A stretch of 64,000 nt of DNA, from contig NZ_ARQJ01000031.1 of assembly GCF_000385175.1 (NCBI RefSeq), forward strand, positions 120,746-184,745. Reading direction: 5' to 3'. Shown here piece by piece: positions 44,583 through 53,508 of the stretch. The notes beneath the pieces were generated by a model. That model saw nothing but the letters and a program-made list of their open reading frames with translations, was not told where the DNA came from and ran no database searches. This stretch comes from Salinicoccus albus DSM 19776 (lineage in GTDB: Bacteria; Bacillota; Bacilli; Staphylococcales; Salinicoccaceae). Numbering within the stretch: the first letter of the stretch is position 1; each line of letters opens with the position of its first letter. Position numbers and translations under genes: made by a program.

Positions 44583-44935
44583 TCTAAGAGATAAAAAGAA
44601 AGACAATAATCCAATTAGTGGGAGTTAAATCAGGGTCTTTGACACAAATCTCCCCAGGGTTTTCTATACGAGTCCAATCATATTGGTAAAAACAGATGTA
44701 ATAGTAATGTTTGCTGATGAAAAATAGTGAAATTTGGAAAATTAGTTTTTACTCATAATAATGTTAAGACAGTTTTAGTAAAGATAGAAAGAAACAATAC
44801 AGACCCTAATACTTGGAATAAAATGAAGGTCGCTTTATATGAAACATTTTATTCTATTAAGCGTGTAGTGAGTGCCATGGCTAAAAATGATGCGGTTCAA
44901 TTTTACTATGACCTCCGGGAAAGTGGATGCTTTAA

Positions 44936-45160
44936 GCTGTACCAAATTTTTCAGGGTATACGTCATATAAATTTGCCATTATCGAGTCGACTCATTCTAT
45001 GACCCTCCAATACGACAAAGAAAACCTTTGAATCAACGTAATAGCACCTGGATCTACGATGAGCCCAACAATTGGAGTATGGCAAAAAACTGTTCCTGAT
45101 TAATATAATATTGTATTAAAAGACTTATCTTCAGATGAAATGGCAACACCAGAAGATCAG
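44936..45160 (+). pseudogene. Remnant of a short-chain dehydrogenase gene
   Basis: One plus-strand frame reads VPNFSGYTSYKFAIIESTHS, TLQYDKENL, stop, INVIAPGSTMSPTIG, KTVPD, stop, and then SSDEMATPEDQ. These are consecutive C-terminal blocks of an SDR enzyme, with the YxxxK tyrosine-lysine pair (YTSYK) displaced and two in-frame stops. The frame ends exactly where the ISL3-like element begins (about 45162), so the insertion cut its 3' end. A longer frame at 44727-45002 overlaps it in another phase and is not supported as a gene. Confidence 0.65.
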
Positions 45161-45161
45161 G

Positions 45162-46650
45162 GGCTCTAAGTCAAATAGGATTGATGGGCGTTGAAGCCCG
45201 AGCGTCTAACTGGCTTTCTGCGAGTTGGACGCTCGTTTTGTTTCGGGCTGGTATAACCGTGACATCAATAGTATCCGGTCTCTAAAATGCACAAAGTTCC
45301 GATAGCCAAAAGCCACCCCCTTTAATGTTTTGATACTGTTGTTGATGCCTTCGATCGGCCCATTGGTTAGAGTGGGATACGCCAGGGTATGGGTGATATA
45401 TTCATTGTACTTTTTAAATGTGCGTAAGACTCTGCGCATGCCCGGTGAGAGCGGCTGCGCGGAGGCGTTGTGAATGAGTGTATTGAAATGGTCGATGTCT
45501 CTTTTTTTAATGCTTCGGCCAGGGCATGGGCGTATTCATGATTACTGCCCAGCGTGTCATCCACATCGAGCAGATACTGCACAATGCCATGGCTGGTTTT
45601 CCATTCCGGGAATAAGCGATATTTTTTATATTTCGCGCGGGGCAGATGCTTCGGATGTTTTAACAGGCGTTTCCAGTAGCGTTTAAACTTATTGTACAGC
45701 GGCCGGTATTGATGCCGGTATTGATTCATCACTTGAATCCGGGTCCGATTGACCTCACGGTTGAGTGCCTGGACGAGATGAAACGGATCAATGATCAGTT
45801 TCGCATGCGGAAAACAGGTTTGAACCCCATTGATGTAGGGCGCATACATATCAATGGTTACGGTCTTCATCCGGTGTCTGGCTAATCGGTCGTATCGCAG
45901 GAAGTACCGCATTAATGCCTCTTGCTTCCGGTCTTCGACAATGTCAATCCCCCGATGGCTGACCGCATCACAGAATATAAAGCTCATGGCCGAATCGACC
46001 GACTTCACGTTTTTAAACTCATCAAATGAGAGATTCTCCGGCAAGGCGTGTCGGACGCTGACGGATGGCCTATGCCGTCTGGTCAATCACCCGGCGCACG
46101 GTCGTTGTCGAGACACTCGCCATTTCTGAAATGTACTGTTCCGTTAGTCGTTGATTGCATTGATGGGCGATCCACTGCCGGGTGCGCGTGGAAATACGAC
46201 AGTGTCGATCGACAATCTGTGTCTCAGCGGTAAAACTGGGCCCGCACGCTTTACACAGATACCGTTGTTTGGCCAGCTTCAGGAACGCGGGCAGACCAGA
46301 AATATGCGGCAGGGTAATTCTCGATACCCGGGTCCATTTTTAACAATACTGAACTGCGCATTGATACAGCCGCATTCTGGGCAATGCGTCGGATCATACG
46401 TGAGCTTGGCCGTAATAAACAGAGATTTAATGCCTTTATGGATGGCTTCTTCCACCTCTGTATGGGTGAAATCGATGTTATGTGCTTTAATTTGGAGTAC
46501 AGATAATATAAACTGTTTCATAGGCGTAGATGTCCTTTTTATGATTTGGGGTGACTTCATTATAAAGAACATTTGCGCCCTTTTTATACCGTTTTACAGA
46601 AAAATACGATTAATGACGTTTGAGTCATCAACCGTGTTTATTATAGGACC
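45162..46650 (-). mobile_element. Degenerate ISL3-family insertion sequence
   Basis: The element of about 1.49 kb carries a broken ISL3-type transposase on the minus strand. It is bounded by imperfect terminal repeats starting GGCTCTAAGTCAAATAGGATTGATG at the left and GGTCCTATAATAAACACGGTTGATG at the right end read inward. No clear target-site duplication is visible at these borders, and the transposase frame is interrupted several times. It is therefore likely an old, immobile copy. Confidence 0.75.
45206..46521 (-). pseudogene. ISL3-family transposase, frameshifted
   Basis: Three pieces in different frames make up one transposase. The N-terminal zinc-finger part (start near 46521, MKQFILSVLQIKAHNIDF, with CPECGC) ends near 46279. 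The central catalytic part at 45367-46086 has VTIDMYAPYINGVQTCFPHAKLIIDPFHLVQALNREVNRTR. The C-terminal part at 45206-45439 has NGPIEGINNSIKTLKGVAFGYRNFVHFRDRIL. All match the DDE_Tnp_ISL3 layout. At least two frameshifts make it non-functional. Confidence 0.85.
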
Positions 46651-46729
46651 TAGAAAATAACCGATACTACTAAAAATAATAACTTTAATTTGTAATAAAG
46701 AGAGAACGCTAAAATTTTTCTATTCCCCC

Positions 46730-47494
46730 TTATATATCAACCACATCCACATGTACATCTGCTTCCCTCAACAGTTTGATTGATTCTTCCGGGGCATCCT
46801 CATCAGTGACGACCACATCGATCTCATCTATTTTTGCAAATTGAGAGATGGCCAATACATCAAATTTAGAATAGTCCAGCAATGCGATGGATTTATTGGA
46901 GTGATTGAGCATCAACCTTCTAATGTCTGATTCTTCAATATGGTAATCTGTGTACCCGATTGTATTGGAGAACCCGCCAATGCCGAAGAAACTTTTGTCT
47001 ACATAATAACGTTCTAAATTTTGCATGGACATGCTGCCGGATAATGAAAGTTCTGTACTCCGCATGATGCCGCCGCTTAAGATAATACTGATGTTTTCGT
47101 TATTGCCAAGAATATATGCTACATAGACTGAATTGGTTATAATGGTCAAATCAGATATATTTTTTAGATGAGGGAGCATGTGATTGATAGTGGTACCAAT
47201 ATCAAGATAGATGGTGTCCCCATTTTGCACATATTCCACAGCTTTTTTTACAATAGCTTCTTTTTGAATTAAATGTAAGTTATTTCTACTCTGGAATGGC
47301 GGCTCAGCAGATTTCTTCTCAATAATTCCCCCGCCATGGACTTTTTTCAATTTCCCTTCTGAGGCCAGAAAATCAATATCCTTATGGGCGGTTTGTCTGG
47401 AAATATTAAATAGTTCACACAGTTCAGTAGTGCGAACGGACTTTTCACTAGCCAATTTTTGAAGTATTATTTCTCGACGCTCGTTTTGAAGCAT
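46730..47494 (-). CDS. DeoR/GlpR-family transcriptional repressor
   Basis: This 254-residue DeoR-type regulator has an N-terminal HTH (about residues 5-58, TTELCELFNISRQTAHKDIDFLASEGKLKKVHGG). A DeoRC sensor domain follows, with YLDIGTTINHMLPHL and LSGGIMRSTELSLSG; the later block SFFGIGGFSNTIGYTD binds phosphosugars in relatives. It lies last in a minus-strand run after the polyol kinase, transporter and dehydrogenase genes. It likely represses that module until a phosphorylated polyol appears, which is inference. Confidence 0.9.
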   Translation of the reverse strand: MLQNERREIILQKLASEKSVRTTELCELFNISRQTAHKDIDFLASEGKLKKVHGGGIIEKKSAEPPFQSRNNLHLIQKEAIVKKAVEYVQNGDTIYLDIGTTINHMLPHLKNISDLTIITNSVYVAYILGNNENISIILSGGIMRSTELSLSGSMSMQNLERYYVDKSFFGIGGFSNTIGYTDYHIEESDIRRLMLNHSNKSIALLDYSKFDVLAISQFAKIDEIDVVVTDEDAPEESIKLLREADVHVDVVDI

Positions 47495-47722
47495 GAACTT
47501 CTACCCCTAATCCTTCATATAATATATGTGTGTTTTAAATAGAAAATATGTAGTTCAATCATTCATAAAGTTTTGCATTAATATATTGAAAAAGAACCCG
47601 ATTCAGGTAAAGTTAAATCATCACAAAGTAACCCCTGGACCAGGTTTTGATAATAACTACTTTATCCTATATTACTCTCGATTTCAATCACCATAATCGG
47701 ACGGCAGGACTGAAGAAAATCA

Positions 47723-49219
47723 TTACTCCACCCAGCTTTTCGAACGTTCGACAGCTTTCCTCCACCCTTTCATGAGCGCCTTACGTTCTTCAGAGGTGAT
47801 TTTTGGGGTATACCGTTTCTTTAATTTCCATTTAGCGTCAATTTCCTCTACACTATCGAACTCATCCATTGCCAAAGCAGCAATGTATGCAGAACCGAGT
47901 GCCGTCGTTTCAGTAATATAAGGGACATCAATCGGCACACCTAATAAATCTGCCTGGAATTGCATGAGAAATTCATTCTTTACGGGTCCCCCATCAACAC
48001 GCATTACTTCAATTTCCATACCGGAGTCTCTCTCCATGAGATCGAAGTTTTCTTTCACCTGATAAGCTATCCCTTCCAGAGTAGCTCGTACGATATGTTC
48101 TCTTGTTGTGCCCGCCGTAATTCCCACCATTGTTCCTCTTGCATATTGGTCCCAATAAGGCGCAGCTAAGCCAGTAAAAGCAGGTATGAAATAAACGCCA
48201 TCTGTATCTGGTACGGATGCTGCCATCTCATCAATTTCATCCGGTCCATTAATGATTTTTATGCCGTCCCGTAACCATTGGATCGCAGCACCAGCAATAT
48301 AAATCCCAGCTTCCAATGCATAGCAAGTCTGTCCATCAAGGTCCCAGGCGATTACATTAAGCAGCCCGTTATCAGAACTAACAGCTTTATCTCCTGTATT
48401 CATCACCATGAAACACCCTGTCCCATAAGTCGTCTTTACCATACCGGGCTTGAAACAGGATTGGCCGAATAAAGCTGCCTGTTGATCTACGATGCTACCG
48501 GCAATTGGCACTGACCCTCCCATGAATTTGTCTGGTTCAGTATCCCCATAATATTCACTGGTCGAGCGAATGTCAGCCATCAAGCGCTTAGGAATATTCA
48601 ATCTATCCAGGATCTCCTGATCCCAATTGCCTGTGTCAACATTATATAGCATCGTTCGTGAAGCTGTAGATTTATCAGTGATATGCAGTCTGCCGTCTGT
48701 CATTTTCCAAATCAGCCAGGAATCGAGGGTCCCCGCTAACAGCACGCCTCTCTCTGCTTTTTCCCGTGCACCCGCCACATTTTCCAGTATCCATTTAATT
48801 TTCAAAGCCGAAAAATAAGAATCCACAAAAATACCTGTTTTTTCTTTTATCACATCACCCCATTCTTCGCTCAGGCGATCGGCTTCCTTATCGACACGTC
48901 GGTCCTGCCATACAATCGCATTATAGATGGGCTCTCTGGTCTCAACGTCCCATACCACTGCAGTTTCTCCCTGGTTGTCCAGGCCGAGCGCTGTAATATC
49001 ATTGATTCCTATCTCACCTTTTTCCAATGCAATGTTAATTGCTTCTTTCATTTTTATCCATATTTCATTTGCATCATGTTCTACCCATCCAGGGTGAGGA
49101 TAGTACTGTGTATGTTCAGCATATCCTTGTGAAAAAACTTCCCATTTTTCATCTAGTATGAGAGTTGTTGTACCTGTTGTGCCCTGGTCTACTCCCATGA
49201 AATACTTTTTCTCTTGCAT
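47723..49219 (-). CDS. FGGY-family kinase related to glycerol kinase, altered substrate motif
   Basis: This 498-residue kinase aligns with GlpK over its whole length: GVDQGTTGTTTLILDE at the N-terminus, YNAIVWQDRR, VDQQAALFGQSCFKPGMVKTTYGTGCF, FTGLAAPYWDQYARG and LEGIAYQVKE. In glycerol kinases the glycerol-binding loop reads NQRET; here it is DNQGET (residues 81-86), so the Arg that contacts glycerol is replaced by Gly. The Trp of VWQDRR, the Tyr of DSYFSA and the Asp of VDQQ are kept. The substrate may be glycerol or a different polyol. Its operon partners are an EutH-like transporter and GlpA/GlpB-like flavoproteins. Confidence 0.85.
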   Translation of the reverse strand: MQEKKYFMGVDQGTTGTTTLILDEKWEVFSQGYAEHTQYYPHPGWVEHDANEIWIKMKEAINIALEKGEIGINDITALGLDNQGETAVVWDVETREPIYNAIVWQDRRVDKEADRLSEEWGDVIKEKTGIFVDSYFSALKIKWILENVAGAREKAERGVLLAGTLDSWLIWKMTDGRLHITDKSTASRTMLYNVDTGNWDQEILDRLNIPKRLMADIRSTSEYYGDTEPDKFMGGSVPIAGSIVDQQAALFGQSCFKPGMVKTTYGTGCFMVMNTGDKAVSSDNGLLNVIAWDLDGQTCYALEAGIYIAGAAIQWLRDGIKIINGPDEIDEMAASVPDTDGVYFIPAFTGLAAPYWDQYARGTMVGITAGTTREHIVRATLEGIAYQVKENFDLMERDSGMEIEVMRVDGGPVKNEFLMQFQADLLGVPIDVPYITETTALGSAYIAALAMDEFDSVEEIDAKWKLKKRYTPKITSEERKALMKGWRKAVERSKSWVE

Positions 49220-49286
49220 ATGGATTCCTCCTCACTTCTTTCATTCACTTAAAGATATGACATTAGAAAAATCACTAATGTATCTG

Positions 49287-50414
49287 CTACACGACACTTT
49301 CTTGATGTTTCTTCATCAATTCCTCGCTTTGTTTCTCGGTGCTCTCTAGATCAGCACTCAACCAATAAGCGACCCCAATCGCCAGGATGCCTGCGGCTAC
49401 TTTACCTGATATTAAAGCGACGATCATCTCCGGATTGACCCCTCCGATGAAGCCTAAGTGGTCCCCAAGAACAGCAGTGGCAGGAACGATCCATGCGACG
49501 TTGATCACTTTGCCCCGGTTGTTCATATCTTTTATCATTGGATAAACTGGCACACTGTTAGCTATGGAAATGACAATTCCTCCTGCTGAAGTGGAATCCA
49601 TCCCAAATTTTTCTCCGATTTTCTCCAGAGGCTTTTTTAATACTCGGATGACTAGGTGAACGATCGGGAAAGCACCCAGCAAGATTATTCCTATACTCCC
49701 CACAATCTCAATACCATCCATAATTGGTGCCATCCCTGGAATCAGTACAAAGCCTGTCAGAAATTCGAACGCAGAAGCAGCCAGACCGATTGTTATTACA
49801 ATAACAAGGAATCTTGCAAATAACAGTGCACAATTGATAGAGAGATTGGGAAAATATATTAATCCGAATATGACGATTGCAGATAAAATGATGATAGGAA
49901 CCAGATTAATAAGTATTAGACCAATATCATAACCAGCTACCAGTCCGCCCACAAGTCCGCCGAAAGGTATGGTTGTGAGCCCTGCCAACAGGCCTTTGGC
50001 GAAAAATGGTCTGTCTTTAAAGTCAATCAGTCCCAGTCCAACAGGAATGGAAAATACTAAAGTACATCCAAGCATCGAAGCCAGTATGGCTCCTGATAAT
50101 ACGCCGGCCTGCTCATCGTTCGCCAAGTCCAATGCCAATTGGTATCCACCCATGTCAATCGCCAGGATAGAGGCGAAAACTGCGGGGTCTGCACCAATAA
50201 AACCAAACACCGGGATAAGGACAGGCCCAAGAACATCCGCAATTACAGGGGATAGAGATACGATTCCCACCATTCCCAGAGCGATCGGTCCCATTGCATA
50301 AAATCCTTCTTCAAACTTTTCTCCCAGCCCGAACTTGTTACCAATGACCCTGTCAAATCCTCCGATAATTATCCCTAGCGCCATAACAACGATTATTACT
50401 TCATCAAAAGACAT
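49287..50414 (-). CDS. EutH-family transporter
   Basis: This 375-residue membrane protein of about 10 helices matches EutH. Evidence includes IGGFDRVIGNKFGLGEKFEEGFYAMGPIALGMVGI, DMGGYQLALDLANDEQAG, and a second-half NSVPVYPMIKDMNNRGKV and GDHLGF. EutH proteins are linked to ethanolamine uptake, yet no ethanolamine lyase or microcompartment gene is here. Instead, a glycerol-kinase-like gene follows after 67 bp. It therefore probably imports the polyol phosphorylated by that kinase. The ATG at 50414 follows GGAGGGG; the frame's earlier start at 50462 lacks a ribosome binding site. Confidence 0.85.
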   Translation of the reverse strand: MSFDEVIIVVMALGIIIGGFDRVIGNKFGLGEKFEEGFYAMGPIALGMVGIVSLSPVIADVLGPVLIPVFGFIGADPAVFASILAIDMGGYQLALDLANDEQAGVLSGAILASMLGCTLVFSIPVGLGLIDFKDRPFFAKGLLAGLTTIPFGGLVGGLVAGYDIGLILINLVPIIILSAIVIFGLIYFPNLSINCALLFARFLVIVITIGLAASAFEFLTGFVLIPGMAPIMDGIEIVGSIGIILLGAFPIVHLVIRVLKKPLEKIGEKFGMDSTSAGGIVISIANSVPVYPMIKDMNNRGKVINVAWIVPATAVLGDHLGFIGGVNPEMIVALISGKVAAGILAIGVAYWLSADLESTEKQSEELMKKHQESVV

Positions 50415-50488
50415 TGTATACCCCTCCGAATTTTGTTTAATATGTACCAGTAATCTGTGCAAACTTTCAGTGCTTCATGTCCATTAAA

Positions 50489-50503
50489 AGGAACCGCTTT
50501 CAA
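50489..50503 (-). promoter_or_regulatory. CcpA cre site before EutH-like gene
   Basis: On the minus strand the 15 bases TTGAAAGCGGTTCCT fit every position of the cre consensus WTGNAANCGNWNNCW. It lies 75 bp upstream of the transporter start, between it and the GlpB-like gene. This suggests an internal, glucose-repressed promoter for the transporter and kinase. Confidence 0.8.
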
Positions 50504-50543
50504 ATTTCCAGGGAAAACCTTAGATTAAACACAAAAGTTTCTA

Positions 50544-51323
50544 TTACCTGACTTGTACGGCACAGTCTCCGTAAGCATAGATGCCGGGAAGCGTCGTTTC
50601 CCCATATGCATTGGTGCGGATAAAACCCAAATCATCCAATCCGATATCAGACATGCGCAGAAATGCAGTATTGGGCATCTTTCCATGACTGTATATGAAA
50701 GAATCACAACTTACCTTTCTCTCTTTTCCATCATTTTTACCCAACACTCTTACACCAGTTACGCGGGGATCTCCTTCAATATCAAGGATCTCCACATCCT
50801 TTGCATATTCCTTCGTCACTTGACAGTCAGGATGATCTTTTAATCTATCAGCAACTATTTGTGAGATATCATTATCAATGATAATCAACGGCCGCATTCC
50901 CGGGATATAACCGCGTTCGATAAAACTCAACGCCAGAGACGGTGTCATTTCGCTGGCCGGCCTGGACCCGGGGATCCAGTTTGCACCTCTCGGTTTTTCA
51001 AGTGTGCCGGTGGTGATTATAATTTGAGAGGCCTTCACCTCACGGGAACCAATTTCCGTCTGTACGGTGAGTACATTTACATTTTCATCTGTCTCTATAT
51101 CAATGGCGGTTGATTTCCCCCAAAATGCATAAGGCAGATTTTCAGCCTGAGCAACAATTTTTCTGTCTTCCTTCTTTTCCAATATTCCATTATCACTATA
51201 AAATCCGCCCATCTTTTCCTCATAATCTATAATAAGCACGTTTTCCCGATTATCCGCATACAAGACAAGTGCCTGTCTTAAACCCGTCAACCCGGCGCCG
51301 ATGATGACCGTATCGAAAACCAT
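50544..51323 (-). CDS. Short NAD(P)/FAD-dependent oxidoreductase (GlpB-like partner)
   Basis: This 259-residue flavoprotein has an N-terminal FAD motif VIIGAGLTGLRQAL. TTGTLEKPRGANWIPGSRPASEMTPSLALSFIERGYIPG follows mid-protein, and an IYAYGDCA FAD-binding end closes it. This is much shorter than the usual 400-450-residue partner of GlpA-type enzymes, because the NAD-binding half is reduced. It is encoded 35 bp after the GlpA-like gene with AGGAGGG at its start. It may accept electrons from that dehydrogenase. Exact electron flow is inference. Confidence 0.8.
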   Translation of the reverse strand: MVFDTVIIGAGLTGLRQALVLYADNRENVLIIDYEEKMGGFYSDNGILEKKEDRKIVAQAENLPYAFWGKSTAIDIETDENVNVLTVQTEIGSREVKASQIIITTGTLEKPRGANWIPGSRPASEMTPSLALSFIERGYIPGMRPLIIIDNDISQIVADRLKDHPDCQVTKEYAKDVEILDIEGDPRVTGVRVLGKNDGKERKVSCDSFIYSHGKMPNTAFLRMSDIGLDDLGFIRTNAYGETTLPGIYAYGDCAVQVR

Positions 51324-51358
51324 ATTAAACCCTCCTATTTACATTCTTTTAACCATAA

Positions 51359-52741
51359 TTAATCTTTAAATGCCATGTCGGTATTTCGACCTCCTTTAAC
51401 AGGCAAACCCTCAATATTCTGATTCTCCCCCATCAAGTCGATAATTTTAGGTATGCAGCAACTCCCCTGGCATTCTCCCAACATCGCTTCAGTTCTTCTT
51501 TTTACGCCATCCAGTGAAGCTGGAGCGATTGAGCGGTTTAAAGCTTGAACAATATCATTCTTAGTAACGGATTTACATAAGCAAACCATTTCATCAGTCG
51601 ATTCTTTTCCGGAAGTCAATTTTGATAGATTCGGTTCCCAGTCATTTTTTTCATCAAAACTTGCCCCAATCTCTTCAAGCATTTCTGCGGTTTTTTCCGC
51701 AATCCCTGGTGCTGCAGAAAGACCGGTGGATCGGATGCCGGCGACGTGGATCATTCTTTTATCATAGTCTGATGGCCGAAGAATATAATCGCCGCCGGCA
51801 TAAACAGAGCGAAGGCCCGCATATTGCCGCACCGTAGTAAAAGTCCGCGCTGCGGGTACCATCTTTTCACATCCTTCTAGTATTTCTTCCAGCCCATCTT
51901 CCGTCGTTGATTTATCTTCCTTATCCTCCATATCTTCTGCAGTAGGGCCCAGAAGATGCCCTCCGAAAACCGCGGGAGTCACCAATTTTCCTTTTGAAAT
52001 AGGGGTGGGGACGGGTAAAATAATATTCTCGATATCGATGTGGCTTTTCGTCACTATGAATTGTCCCTTCCTGGGCTTCAAGGTGAAACTGTCATCATCT
52101 ATCAATCTGGCGATTACATCTCCATGAAGCCCGGCAGCATTCACAATGTAGGAAGCCTGTATTTTGGAATCATTTCCTAAAGTGACAACAAACCCTTCAT
52201 TATCAGGAGAGATCTGTACAGCTTCACTATTCAACATAACCTCAGCACCATTTAACACTGCGACTTCAGCAAAAGTGTAAGTAGCTTCAAAAGGGTCGAT
52301 GATCCCTTCCTTTTCAATGAACAATCCGCCGATACAATCCTTATTAACACCAGGGTTCTTCGCAAGTATTTCTTCTCGGGTTAACCAGCGGACCATAACG
52401 CCATTCAATCTTGCATTTTCCATATATTTATCCTCTATGACTTTTCTCTCCTCTTCGGTGAAAGCCACCATCACCGCACCTCTTTCCTCATAGGACAAAT
52501 TATGGTTTTCAATAATATTTAACCATAAAGCCTGTGACCGGATAAGACATTCAGCTTCAATACTATCAACCGGTTCATCAAAACCGGTGTGAAGCAGCGC
52601 ACTATTTGCCTTGCTGGTCCCTTCACATAAATCTGGTTCTTTTTCAATGAGAGCAGCTTTAATGTTTAATGAAGATAACTTGTGCAGAATAGCGCTCCCC
52701 ACAACCCCACCGCCAATCACCAGGACATCCACCTGTTTCAT
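51359..52741 (-). CDS. GlpA-like FAD-dependent glycerol-3-phosphate dehydrogenase with Fe-S (BFD) domain
   Basis: This 460-residue protein has a DAO domain (VLVIGGGVVGSAILHKLSS to VAGIRSTGLSAAPGIAE, about residues 5-375). A C-terminal BFD-type [2Fe-2S] domain follows, with a Cys-x-Cys (VCLCKSVTKNDI) and Cys-x4-Cys (GECQGSCC) pattern, as in anaerobic GlpA. It should oxidise glycerol-3-phosphate or a similar polyol phosphate to the keto form. The frame is open 30 codons upstream, but the ATG at 52741 with AGGA 6 nt before it starts the conserved domain. It is the first gene of the polyol operon. Confidence 0.88.
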   Translation of the reverse strand: MKQVDVLVIGGGVVGSAILHKLSSLNIKAALIEKEPDLCEGTSKANSALLHTGFDEPVDSIEAECLIRSQALWLNIIENHNLSYEERGAVMVAFTEEERKVIEDKYMENARLNGVMVRWLTREEILAKNPGVNKDCIGGLFIEKEGIIDPFEATYTFAEVAVLNGAEVMLNSEAVQISPDNEGFVVTLGNDSKIQASYIVNAAGLHGDVIARLIDDDSFTLKPRKGQFIVTKSHIDIENIILPVPTPISKGKLVTPAVFGGHLLGPTAEDMEDKEDKSTTEDGLEEILEGCEKMVPAARTFTTVRQYAGLRSVYAGGDYILRPSDYDKRMIHVAGIRSTGLSAAPGIAEKTAEMLEEIGASFDEKNDWEPNLSKLTSGKESTDEMVCLCKSVTKNDIVQALNRSIAPASLDGVKRRTEAMLGECQGSCCIPKIIDLMGENQNIEGLPVKGGRNTDMAFKD

Positions 52742-53508
52742 ACATAATCCTACTTTCTTATAAGATTTATTATATTTTACAAAGTTATATTTATAATTTA
52801 CTTTTGTAATATAATATGAACTATATTTCATAAAATACTGCTTGTCAATATATTTTAGAAAATTTAAAATATTTTATAACCCAATATAATCCTGGGTCAG
52901 ATTTTGATCAAAGAATACTGCCCATAAAGAAGAGCGCTGATTATTGCATCTAACTTGTACCAATCTTGCGGATATTTTTACCACTGGTTGCAGAATAATT
53001 TACCAGCATCAATAAAAACTCTTGTATTCTTATTGGGCATGCCTATGGGAAGTTATTAATCTTAGGCGTGACATTAAAGAATATAAGAGTTTTTTATGTT
53101 TCCATATCGAAAGATTTTGGAATTACATTGGGGGGTGTCTCATTTCGGGGACTCGCTATGATTACAAATCATTCTCGTCAAAAAGTTAGTTACAGAAGTG
53201 ACTCAACTTGCGGAGAAGAAAGAAATGAAACTGCCATTAGATGATGAAATGACTGATCCTTGGTTAAAACTTCCTTTATCCAAAAAAAGCAGGAAATGAA
53301 TGAGAGACATTTAATGGATTTTGAAAGAATTCATAAGAAGTTGTCCAAACCAAATGTTACACTTTTTCATTTTCATGGAAAGATAAGACATCTAAAAATT
53401 GCTCATATACTTTATAAATATCAGTATCCAGTTGCACTCCTTTCGAATTCAACAACCCGCGCGCGTTAAAGCTGTTATTCAATATCGGAAATAAAGGTGG
53501 CCAGCGCC
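52742..53508. other. Gene-free region with long hairpin and decayed coding tail
   Basis: No intact gene is seen. A near-perfect 18-bp inverted repeat lies at 53014-53095. Between about 53165 and 53470 the plus strand has broken frames (KKLVTEVTQLAEKKEMKLPLDDE, then stop). These read like part of a ketopantoate-reductase-type protein tail, but too weakly to name. Confidence 0.4.
53014..53095. repeat. Long imperfect inverted repeat (about 82 bp)
   Basis: AAAAACTCTTGTATTCTT on the left faces AAAGAATATAAGAGTTTTT on the right, matching at 17 of 18 positions. An inner pair, CATGCCTA with TAGGCGTG, continues the fold. The whole could fold into one long hairpin: a terminator, or a miniature transposable element. 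Confidence 0.6.

Noticed and set aside
44727..45002. 91-codon open frame after the TRAP operon
   Set aside because: No ribosome binding site, and its 3' part overlaps the SDR remnant in another phase, which has the real protein similarity.
45162..46650. Active transposon with target-site duplication
   Set aside because: The transposase is broken by frameshifts and the flanking bases show no matching duplication.
49287..50414. Ethanolamine utilisation (eut) locus or microcompartment
   Set aside because: Only an EutH-like transporter is present; no ammonia-lyase, shell protein or two-component genes. The partners are glycerol-type enzymes.
53260..53469. 69-codon plus-strand frame before the oxidoreductase
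   Set aside because: No ribosome binding site or recognisable domain; it overlaps broken coding remnants in another frame.
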